Assembly: GCF_041897535.1 (NCBI RefSeq)
Contig: NZ_CP169217.1
Location: 372,001-436,000, forward strand
From: Methylomicrobium lacus_A
GTDB taxonomy: Bacteria; Pseudomonadota; Gammaproteobacteria; Methylococcales; Methylomonadaceae
DNA length: 64,000 nt
Direction: 5' to 3'
Shown: positions 53,857 to 64,000 of the stretch, one piece after another
Layout of the letters: the number at the start of each line of letters is the position of its first letter
Numbering within the stretch: position 1 is the first letter of the stretch
Made by a program: the position numbers and the translations under genes
The notes under the pieces: model-generated
Database searches by the model: none
What the model was told of the DNA's origin: nothing
The model's input: the letters and a program-made list of their open reading frames with translations, nothing else

Positions 53857-54405
53857 CTAAAAACAACTGCCGTAATCCAGCAGCAGTTCCTCGCAATTGA
53901 AGAAGAGGCGCGGATATTCGGCGCGGATGTACAGCTTCAAGACGTACTCCAAAAACACGGCGACCGTGATGAAACGCGCTCCGGCGCCATAGAGGCGGAA
54001 GCGGGTATTCGCCGAACAGCGCCAGATCGACACCGTCCACCATATAATGGGCAGCAGCAGGACAAAATGCACGTCATCCCAACTCGACACGGTCAGCTGT
54101 CCCGACTTGACCAACCAATCCGCGCTGAACAACACGGCATTCAATACCAAGAAGAACGGCCAAAACACGGTGCTTAGCCCCTGCCCTCCGATCCAGCTCG
54201 AAAACAAATAATTGTCGTAAGACAATGACCGAAAACCGATGTCCGGGTCCGGAGCCAAAATCCACACGACCACGAACAGCCCGGCCATCATGAACAAGGC
54301 CTCGGCCGGACTCAATAAATTGATCTGATTGAACAGGATGGTCAGCGAATAAATAAACATGACGAACGTAAGCAAAGACGCAATCAATCCGGCGCGTAAT
54401 CCCAA
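53857..54405 (-). CDS. Hypothetical integral membrane protein
   Basis: A 182-residue protein with about four transmembrane segments (5-27, 33-52, 75-98, 110-132) and a short C-terminal cytoplasmic or periplasmic part with Cys in FNCEELL and GSCF. The family is not recognised. The only start before the first helix is TTG at 54405, preceded by an in-frame TGA; ATG at 54360 would remove half of the first helix. It is divergent from recA and upstream of secA on the same strand. Confidence 0.65.
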   Translation of the reverse strand: MGLRAGLIASLLTFVMFIYSLTILFNQINLLSPAEALFMMAGLFVVVWILAPDPDIGFRSLSYDNYLFSSWIGGQGLSTVFWPFFLVLNAVLFSADWLVKSGQLTVSSWDDVHFVLLLPIIWWTVSIWRCSANTRFRLYGAGARFITVAVFLEYVLKLYIRAEYPRLFFNCEELLLDYGSCF

Positions 54406-54497
54406 ATCAGCACTACCCGAACCGGTACCCGTATGTAATAATACTGCATTTAATTAAGCGGCACTTCGTTAAACCACGACATCACAGGACATAGGCA

Positions 54498-55529
<1,032 letters not shown>

Positions 55530-55547
55530 AACCCAATCTAACTTGAC

Positions 55548-56021
55548 GTGGATCAGGCGGACGCCAAAATCAGGACCGAATGCCTGCGCCTGTTGACCGG
55601 GCGCGAGCACAGCCAAAAAGAATTGCTCCAAAAACTGGCCGGCAAAGGCTTTGCGATAGAAAGGATCGAATCGATCCTCGACGAGCTGGCCACCGAAAAC
55701 TGGCAAAGCGATGCGCGTTACGCGGAAAGTTATGCGCGCTCGCGGATTCTGAAAGGCTATGGACCGGCTTTTATCGCCTATGAGCTGCGACAACACGGCA
55801 TCGACCTCGGCAACACCCCCCTGTTTGATCTCGAAGCGCTCGCCGAATCGGTCGCCGGCGGCTGGATGGCGCTTTTAGAACAGGTTTATCGTAGGAAATA
55901 CGGCGACGGCCCGGTTCCGAACCGGAACGAATGGGCGAAACGCAGCCGGTTTTTGTTGCAGCGCGGCTTCACCCACGCGATGATTGCCGATTTATTGAAA
56001 AACACCTCGAACACTTTTTAG
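55548..56021 (+). CDS. recX: RecA regulatory protein RecX
   Basis: A 157-residue inhibitor of RecA filaments. It shows three-helix RecX repeats (REHSQKELLQKLAGKGF, DARYAESYARSRILKGYGP, and the C-terminal RGFTHAMIADLLK). The start is GTG, 18 bases after recA, without a strong ribosome-binding site, as in other recA-recX pairs with low RecX expression. Confidence 0.93.
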   Translation: MDQADAKIRTECLRLLTGREHSQKELLQKLAGKGFAIERIESILDELATENWQSDARYAESYARSRILKGYGPAFIAYELRQHGIDLGNTPLFDLEALAESVAGGWMALLEQVYRRKYGDGPVPNRNEWAKRSRFLLQRGFTHAMIADLLKNTSNTF

Positions 56022-56040
56022 CCTTTTAATCGCACAACCT

Positions 56041-58653
<2,613 letters not shown>

Positions 58654-58665
58654 AGGATCCAGCGA

Positions 58666-59886
58666 ATGGCATTGTACGTATTTAAATTCGGCGGCACCTC
58701 GGTCGGCTCGGTCGAGCGGATCAAGGCGGTTGCCGAGAAGGTCAAAAAGGCGCACGACCAGGGCGATCAGATCGTGGTCGTGGTATCGGCGATGAGCGGC
58801 GAAACCAATCGTCTGATCGGACTGGCGAAGGACATTCAGCAGCAGCCGAATGCGCGCGAGCTCGACATGCTGGTCTCGACCGGCGAACAGGTCACCGTCG
58901 CCCTGCTCGCGATGGCGCTCGAAGAAATCGGCTGCCCGGCGTTCTCGTTCACCGGCGGCCAGGTCAAGATTCTGACAGACAGCAGCCATACCAAGGCGCG
59001 GATTCGCGACATCGACGACAGCCGGATGCGGGCGAAACTGAATCAGGGCAAGGTGGTCGTGGTCGCAGGATTCCAGGGCGTCGATGAAGAGGACAACATC
59101 ACGACCCTGGGACGCGGCGGCTCCGACACCACCGCAGTCGCCCTGGCGGCGGCACTGAAGGCCGACGAATGCCTGATCTATACCGACGTCGACGGCGTGT
59201 ACACGACCGATCCCCGCGTCGAACCGAAGGCACGCAGGCTAGAGCGGATCACGTTCGAGGAAATGCTCGAAATGGCCAGCCTCGGTTCGAAAGTCCTGCA
59301 GATTCGTTCGGTCGAATTCGCCGGCAAATACAACGTGGCATTACGCGTATTATCATCATTTACAGAAGGTAACGGCACGCTGATTACCTATGAGGACACA
59401 CAAATGGAAAGCGCATTGATTTCAGGCATCGCCTTCAACCGGGACGAAGCGAAACTCACGATCACCGGCGTACCGGACAAGCCGGGCGTCGCCTCCAAAA
59501 TCCTCGGCCCGATCGCCGATGCGAACATCGAGGTCGACATGATCGTGCAGAACATCGCCGAAGACGAAACGACCGATTTCACCTTCACCGTGCACCGGAA
59601 CGATTTCCAGCGCGCGAAGGCCTCGCTCGAAAAGACCTGCGCGGAACTCGGCGCGAAGAAAGTCACCGCTGACGACAATATCGTCAAAATCTCGATCGTC
59701 GGCGTCGGCATGCGCTCGCACGCTGGCATCGCGAACACGATGTTCCAGACGCTGGCGGCTGAAGGCATCAACATCAAGATGATCTCGACCTCCGAAATCA
59801 AGATCTCGGTCGTCGTCGACGAGAAATATCTGGAACTGGCGGTCCGGGCGCTGCATGCGGCGTTCAAGCTGGATCAGGCGGCGTAA
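58666..59886 (+). CDS. lysC: Aspartate kinase
   Basis: A 406-residue aspartokinase, the first enzyme of the lysine, threonine and methionine pathway. The kinase domain starts YVFKFGGTSVGSVERI and contains TLGRGGSDTTAVALA. Two ACT domains (about 265-330 and 345-406) provide feedback regulation. AAGGATCC precedes the ATG. An internal ATG at 59404 preceded by GAGGA (7-base spacing) would yield a free regulatory beta subunit of 160 residues, as in alpha2beta2 aspartokinases. A strong terminator follows. Confidence 0.96.
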   Translation: MALYVFKFGGTSVGSVERIKAVAEKVKKAHDQGDQIVVVVSAMSGETNRLIGLAKDIQQQPNARELDMLVSTGEQVTVALLAMALEEIGCPAFSFTGGQVKILTDSSHTKARIRDIDDSRMRAKLNQGKVVVVAGFQGVDEEDNITTLGRGGSDTTAVALAAALKADECLIYTDVDGVYTTDPRVEPKARRLERITFEEMLEMASLGSKVLQIRSVEFAGKYNVALRVLSSFTEGNGTLITYEDTQMESALISGIAFNRDEAKLTITGVPDKPGVASKILGPIADANIEVDMIVQNIAEDETTDFTFTVHRNDFQRAKASLEKTCAELGAKKVTADDNIVKISIVGVGMRSHAGIANTMFQTLAAEGINIKMISTSEIKISVVVDEKYLELAVRALHAAFKLDQAA

Positions 59887-59901
59887 GCCAGAATGTTGCT
59901 C

Positions 59902-59936
59902 CGGCTCCGTTTCATAGTGAAACGGAGCCGTTATTT
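59902..59936 (+). terminator. Rho-independent terminator after lysC
   Basis: CGGCTCCGTTTC (59902-59913) and GAAACGGAGCCG (59919-59930) form a perfect 12-bp stem with a 5-base loop, followed by TTATTT. Confidence 0.92.
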
Positions 59937-60037
59937 ATCGGATCGACCTTTGACTTCCGAATGTCCATCGATTTGTGTTGTTTGTTGAGTTGAGCAATGC
60001 CTTCTGATCCCGTCCGAGCCCCAGGCAAGAAACGCTG

Positions 60038-60394
60038 TCAGCCATGTTCGCAACCGGGGCCGCGATGAAAAATCAGCTCATCGACCGGCACGCCGCCGAG
60101 CAAATGCTGCTCTATGATGCGATCGAGATTGACGTCGGTCACATGGTAGTACCAAATGCCGTCCGGTTGCACGCAGACGATAGGCCCGGCTTTGCAGGTG
60201 GCGAAACAGTTAGTGCGGGTGCGTTTGACCCGCAACGCCCCCTGATCGAGCCCCACCGCCTTGAATTTTGCTCCCAGGCTGTCAAACAACGCTTGCGATT
60301 CGCCGTCTTGCGTGCAGCGCGGACCGGTGCATACCAGCAGATGGCGTTTGTAATCTCCCATTTTGGGCTTTTCTGGCAATGGCATGTCATTCAT
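60038..60394 (-). CDS. (2Fe-2S) ferredoxin-like protein of the cobalamin cluster
   Basis: A 118-residue thioredoxin-fold [2Fe-2S] ferredoxin. The likely ligands C22 and C27 (LVCTGPRCTQ) and two further cysteines in NCFATCKAGP match the pattern CxxxxC ... CxxxC. It overlaps the end of cobJ by 8 bases and is the last gene of the cobalamin operon. It may donate electrons for cobalt or ring-contraction chemistry; that role is inferred from position. Confidence 0.85.
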   Translation of the reverse strand: MNDMPLPEKPKMGDYKRHLLVCTGPRCTQDGESQALFDSLGAKFKAVGLDQGALRVKRTRTNCFATCKAGPIVCVQPDGIWYYHVTDVNLDRIIEQHLLGGVPVDELIFHRGPGCEHG

Positions 60395-61766
60395 CGCAGG
60401 TACTCTCTTCGTCGGATTCGTTGTCTGTAGCGCTATCGATCACTTGACCATACTGTTCAAAGGCTTGCTGAAAACTATCGAGCCTCCCCTGGCCGAAGTG
60501 ATCGCCCGCTTTGACCAGCAGCAACGAAAATATCAATGCGCCGTAGGCGTCGACAAAATACAGTCCATGCTGTTGGCCGGCCTGACTGAAAAACCAAGTG
60601 CTGGCGATCCGGCCGGTATCGACATGCAAATGGCAATGCTCGCTGATTAGATTCAGCCATGGACCATTGCGGCTAAGGTCTTTTGCTTCCAGCAAAACTT
60701 CGGCGATGGCCGCGTCACTGCGCACCACGGCCCTGAGTCGCCCCCAGACCCGGGCTGCTGTCAGCACCCTATCCAGATGCTCTTCCACGACCAGCCGGGC
60801 CTGCATGTTGCCCGCTGTGTCATCGGGCCTGGCTTCGGCAATGGCTGCCAGCAATTCACCCAACGGCGCATCGAAATGGGCGCAGGTTTCGCGCAGATTG
60901 ACCTCAGGATTTTCCCGCAAATGACGCCGCACACAGGCATGCCAGCCATTCAAGCCCATCGCCAGCGAACGGCCAGCCTGTTCGCCGTTTTTAGCTTCGC
61001 CAGTCAGCGCGTCGTATTTGTTGGCATAGCCGCGCGGCGTGACCATCAAGCCTTCGCGGACGAAGGTGCTGCCGTTGCCGATTAATACCGTACACAGCAT
61101 GCCGATCTCGCAATCGGCCATCTGTGCCAGCGTGGTCATTTGAATGGCTTGCCGACGGCGGTAGCCGGATTTGACGATCGCCACCGGCGTATCCGGCTTG
61201 CGATGCAGTAACATTATCCGTTGCGCCTCGACGATTTGCCGGGTGCGACGGCCGCTTTTGGGGTTGTATAGCGCGACGACAAAATCGGCGCGCGCGGCCG
61301 CTTCCAGTCGGCGGGCGATGATCGGCCAGGGGGTTAGCAAATCCGACAGCGAAATCGAACAAAAATCGTGGGTTAGCGGTGCGCCAACCAGGGCCGCACA
61401 GGCATTCAACGCGGTTGCGCCGGGAATTACTTCGACGGTGATCTCACTGTTCGGCGTCCAACCGGCCTGGAACAGCACTTCGTAAGTGGGGCCCGCCATG
61501 CCATAAATGCCAATGTCGCCCGACGAAATCAGCGCCACGGTTTTTCCCTGTCGCGCCTGCTCGTAAGCTTCGACGCTACGGTCGATTTCCTCGGTCATGC
61601 CCTTACGGATGACTTCCTTACCGTCGAGCAGTTCCTGCACCAGCTTGATATAGGTGGAATAACCGATGACCACATCCGCCTCGGCGATCGCGGCGCGGGC
61701 GCGATGGCTCATGTGCTCCGGGGCGCCCGGACCGAAGCCGACCAACAAAATTTTTCCTTTGTTCAT
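60387..61766 (-). CDS. cobJ: Precorrin-3B C17-methyltransferase fused to a HutX/ChuX-like domain
   Basis: A 459-residue two-domain protein. Residues 1-255 are a SAM-dependent corrin methyltransferase of the CobJ/CbiH type (LLVGFGPGAPEHMSHRA, VALISSGDIGIYGM, VALYNPKSGRRTRQI, ending TPRGYANKYD). CobJ/CbiH methylates C17 with ring contraction. The part after about 272 resembles haem-utilisation proteins HutX/ChuX: RRHLRENPEVNLRETCAHFD, then VWGRLRAVVRSD, then HCHLHVDTGRIASTWFF and FVDAYGALIFSLLL. The fusion suggests tetrapyrrole binding next to the methyltransferase. The start ATG follows the upstream TGA directly. Confidence 0.9.
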   Translation of the reverse strand: MNKGKILLVGFGPGAPEHMSHRARAAIAEADVVIGYSTYIKLVQELLDGKEVIRKGMTEEIDRSVEAYEQARQGKTVALISSGDIGIYGMAGPTYEVLFQAGWTPNSEITVEVIPGATALNACAALVGAPLTHDFCSISLSDLLTPWPIIARRLEAAARADFVVALYNPKSGRRTRQIVEAQRIMLLHRKPDTPVAIVKSGYRRRQAIQMTTLAQMADCEIGMLCTVLIGNGSTFVREGLMVTPRGYANKYDALTGEAKNGEQAGRSLAMGLNGWHACVRRHLRENPEVNLRETCAHFDAPLGELLAAIAEARPDDTAGNMQARLVVEEHLDRVLTAARVWGRLRAVVRSDAAIAEVLLEAKDLSRNGPWLNLISEHCHLHVDTGRIASTWFFSQAGQQHGLYFVDAYGALIFSLLLVKAGDHFGQGRLDSFQQAFEQYGQVIDSATDNESDEESTCDE

Positions 61767-62165
61767 TCAATCGTCTCTCATGCTCGCAATCGAAACCGTG
61801 GCGTTCTTGCCGTCTGCGCCGCGGTATTTGTGTTTTTCCAGCAGCAACGCCTGCATCGTCGCATTGGCCGCTAGCAACGCGGCAGCCTCGGCGACCGCCG
61901 GCGTCCCCATGTATTTGCGCACGGTTTCCGACGGATTCGGCACCGGCACTTGCGCCAGTCGTTCGGCGCTATAAAAATGCAAGGGCCAGCCGTGGTCGGC
62001 CGCCAACCGCAGTATCGCTGCTTCGTCGTTTTTTTTGTCGATGGTCGCTACGCCGGCAACGGCGGACAGGTCGAGACTGGCCAACGCCAAAGCCTGATCG
62101 ACGGCGGTTTGCAATGTGGCCAAAGAGGTATCGCGGTCGCACCCCAGTCCCAACATCACGGCCAT
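61767..62165 (-). CDS. CbiG C-terminal/CobE-type protein
   Basis: A 132-residue protein equal to the C-terminal domain of CbiG or to CobE: MAVMLGLGCDRDTSLATLQ at the start, GVATIDKKNDEAAIL, and VPNPSETVRKYMGTPAVAEAA. In the early-cobalt pathway CbiG opens the delta-lactone of cobalt-precorrin-5A. The start overlaps the end of the upstream CbiG gene (ATGA), so this is a split CbiG with both parts translated in tandem. Confidence 0.88.
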   Translation of the reverse strand: MAVMLGLGCDRDTSLATLQTAVDQALALASLDLSAVAGVATIDKKNDEAAILRLAADHGWPLHFYSAERLAQVPVPNPSETVRKYMGTPAVAEAAALLAANATMQALLLEKHKYRGADGKNATVSIASMRDD

Positions 62166-62911
62166 CAATCTTGTCCTGCCGGCGGGCGATACACCACCAG
62201 GCGTTCGGCGAGATCGTCCCAACAGGCCTGAACGATGTCGCGTCGGGTGACCCACAACACGGCGCGATAGCGGTCAAGATCGACATCCTCGAAACGTTCG
62301 AACAAATGAATATTGCCCGGCAGCGGTGTCGGCCGCGTCCACCAGTTTTTAGCGCCGGTTTCCTGCACGAAAGCAATAGGTTCTTCGTTGACCACATGCG
62401 CCGAGACGCGGGTGATGTTGATTTTTGGCGCCTCGACCTGCCAGCCCAGTTCCCGCCCTAAAATGTCTACCGGAATGGTCTTGCCGACATCGGATGCCGT
62501 GGTCAGCACCGCTTGCGCATCCAGCAAGGCGGCCAGGTGTTCGGCAAAGGCATTGGCACCGCCGACATGACCGGACAGTACCGGAATCACATAACGCCCG
62601 GCATCGTCGATGACCACCACGCCGGGATCTTCGTCCTTGGATTTGAGATGCGGTGCGATCAGCCGCACCACCGCGCCCAGCGAAATGAACATCACCACCT
62701 GATCGTAGCGCGCAAACAGCATGCCGATATTCGCGCTTAATGCGCCGGGCAACACCTCGACCGGGTTGGCGATGACCGGCAATCCGGCGGCGAATTTTTC
62801 CGAGACCGCCAGATGTGCGTGAGGCAATTTTGCGGCCAACTGCAAGGCTTGCGACAGGCCGTGTTTGGTGATCGCGACCAGCACGACGCGGGGTTCTTGT
62901 ATTGCCTTCAT
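62165..62911 (-). CDS. cbiG: Cobalamin biosynthesis protein CbiG, N-terminal and middle domains
   Basis: A 248-residue CbiG lacking the C-terminal domain, which is encoded by the next gene. Family segments include VVMFISLGAVVRLIAPHL, DPGVVVIDDAGRYVIPVLSGH and GGANAFAEHLAALLDA. CbiG belongs to the early cobalt insertion (anaerobic) branch, so it identifies the route used here. ATG at 62911 lies two bases after the cobI stop, so translation is coupled. Confidence 0.92.
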   Translation of the reverse strand: MKAIQEPRVVLVAITKHGLSQALQLAAKLPHAHLAVSEKFAAGLPVIANPVEVLPGALSANIGMLFARYDQVVMFISLGAVVRLIAPHLKSKDEDPGVVVIDDAGRYVIPVLSGHVGGANAFAEHLAALLDAQAVLTTASDVGKTIPVDILGRELGWQVEAPKINITRVSAHVVNEEPIAFVQETGAKNWWTRPTPLPGNIHLFERFEDVDLDRYRAVLWVTRRDIVQACWDDLAERLVVYRPPAGQD

Positions 62912-62913
62912 GT

Positions 62914-63690
62914 TTATTCCGGATTCGATGTTTTTTTGCGGCAGCCGCGAATGATTTCGCCGCGCTGGCGGTGCGGATTGCGAATCAGCAGTAACGACAG
63001 GTAGTTGACTTTTTCGCCGCGCAAGCGCTCGACATCGCGTTCCACGCGCTCTTCCGGCGTGCCGGCTTTTTCGATAAATGCGGCCTGAGACAACAAATCG
63101 CGGCGTTGCAGCAGCTCGATAATGTCGTCCAGCAACGGTTTGACTTTCAGTAACACCAGGGTGTCGAAATCGTTCAGCAGGCGTTCGACCATGTCGATTC
63201 CGTAACTCGCGGGCACGATCGCGACGGTCTCGTCGGTGTCGGCCAGCGGCATCGCCACCCGCGCGGCAGCCGCGTTGTATGAGGACACGCCGGGGATAAT
63301 TTCGATGCCTACTGCGGCATCCAAGGCCTGTACGGTGCGCGCCAGATGGCCGAAAGTCGAATAGGTGGAGGCATCGCCCTCGACCAGAAACACCACGTTC
63401 CGGCCGCTGTGCAGTTGTGCCAGCACGGTTTCGGCTGCGCGCAGCCAGTAACCGGCCAGAATCTCGGCATCGTGGGTCATTGGAAAAATCAGCGGCGTGT
63501 GTTCTGCCGGCAGCGGCAGACCGCCCCGCAAGGCGATTTGCAGCGCATGGCTTTCGGCATGCTTGCGCCGGACCGGATAAGCCCAGTGGCAATCGTTACG
63601 CTGCAGCAACTCCCAGGCGCGCCGGGTGATCAGGCCCGGATCGCCGGGACCGAGCGAGACGCCGAACAGGCGGCCGTTACTTTGAGTCAT
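62914..63690 (-). CDS. cobI: Precorrin-2 C20-methyltransferase
   Basis: A 258-residue SAM-dependent methyltransferase (CobI/CbiL). The SAM motif is GRLFGVSLGPGDPGLIT, followed by VVFLVEGDASTYSTFGHLAR and EIIPGVSSYNAAAARVAMPL. It adds the C20 methyl group, which is later lost at ring contraction. ATG at 63690 fits the family start; it overlaps the end of the upstream cobL/cbiT gene by 14 bases. Confidence 0.94.
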   Translation of the reverse strand: MTQSNGRLFGVSLGPGDPGLITRRAWELLQRNDCHWAYPVRRKHAESHALQIALRGGLPLPAEHTPLIFPMTHDAEILAGYWLRAAETVLAQLHSGRNVVFLVEGDASTYSTFGHLARTVQALDAAVGIEIIPGVSSYNAAAARVAMPLADTDETVAIVPASYGIDMVERLLNDFDTLVLLKVKPLLDDIIELLQRRDLLSQAAFIEKAGTPEERVERDVERLRGEKVNYLSLLLIRNPHRQRGEIIRGCRKKTSNPE

Positions 63691-64000
63691 GGGTGTCTTC
63701 CGTATTTTTTTCGCTACCGGGTTGCGCAGCCACGATCCAGATCGGGTTTTCCGCCTGTAACCGGTGCATGTCCAATATCGGTTTGCTGCGGGCGGCTTGC
63801 AGTTGTAAGACATCCCAATCCGCGCCAACGGTTTTTAGCGCTTCGACCGCGGTGGCGAGATTTTCGATCGTCGCAAAGTTCATCACCAAATGGCCGCCAT
63901 CGCGCAAGCGTTGCAGGCAAAGCGCAATCAGCTCGCGTAACTCGCCGCCGGAGCCGCCGATGAATACCGCATCGGGATCGGGCCAGGTTTCGAGGCCGTC
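63677..64000 (-). CDS. CbiT/CobL-type precorrin decarboxylating methyltransferase, C-terminal fragment
   Basis: The C-terminal 107 residues of a methyltransferase whose 5' part lies outside the window. The segment DPDAVFIGGSGGELRELIAL and GGHLVMNFATIENLATAVEAL match the SAM-binding core of CbiT or of the CbiT half of CobL. The enzyme methylates C15 and decarboxylates the C12 acetate. Whether it is CbiT alone or a CbiET fusion cannot be seen. Confidence 0.85.
   Translation of the reverse strand, partial: DGLETWPDPDAVFIGGSGGELRELIALCLQRLRDGGHLVMNFATIENLATAVEALKTVGADWDVLQLQAARSKPILDMHRLQAENPIWIVAAQPGSEKNTEDTHDSK

Noticed and set aside
54420..54497. LexA box upstream of recA
   Set aside because: No CTG-N10-CAG pattern of the E. 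coli type was found; a lineage-specific SOS box cannot be judged from one promoter.
59887..60037. Cobalamin riboswitch for the cob cluster
   Set aside because: This is the 3' side of the minus-strand operon; the operon start lies outside the window, and no B12-box was recognised.

Overview
The window is a chromosomal piece of a gammaproteobacterium. The core gene order (dnaJ-dapB; secG-tpiA-glmM-ftsH-rlmE/yhbY-greA-carB-carA; recA-recX-alaS-lysC), protein similarities recalled by eye, a bacteriohemerythrin and an early-cobalt cobalamin cluster point to a methanotroph-like Methylococcales lineage. No methane oxidation gene lies in the window, so the genus is an inference.

Layout. 0-1.5 kb: end of dnaJ, overlapping dapB. 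1.9-14.8 kb: a signalling block with a PAS histidine kinase/FixJ-type regulator pair, a small unknown gene, a stand-alone M41 (FtsH-type) protease, a 1711-residue pseudokinase/AAA/GAF/histidine kinase, a receiver protein fused to a KaiB-like clock domain, a hybrid kinase and a bacteriohemerythrin. 14.9-27.7 kb: lipid and acyl metabolism, with a Pat/PatZ-type acetyltransferase, MlaA, an acyltransferase-hydrolase fusion, thiolase, a two-domain beta-oxidation enzyme, FadE and a DUF302 protein. 27.8-29.1 kb: a b-type/c-type cytochrome protein and two nearly identical 145-bp MITE-like elements.

29.09-38.40 kb: a 9.3-kb integrated element in the 3' end of tRNA-Leu(GAG). It has a P4-type integrase, an AlpA regulator, a TOPRIM primase-helicase, an iteron-rich origin candidate, a second HTH protein with an AT-hook-like tail, paired operator-like palindromes and a coiled-coil protein resembling podovirus internal proteins. 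Degenerate att cores and paired ATACCGTCA arm sites mark both ends. It looks like a P4-like phage satellite.

38.5-49.4 kb: secG to carA on the minus strand. Inverting 1.5-49.4 kb would place carA directly after dapB, the usual gammaproteobacterial order, so the window may record a ~48-kb inversion. 49.7-54.4 kb: a secreted trypsin-like protease, secA and a membrane protein. 54.5-59.9 kb: recA-recX-alaS-lysC. 60.0-64.0 kb: a minus-strand cobalamin operon ending in a ferredoxin, including a precorrin-3B methyltransferase fused to a HutX/ChuX-like haem-carrier domain.

The most unusual items are the REC-KaiB module with its pseudokinase-type histidine kinase, the P4-like satellite, and the CobJ-HutX fusion.
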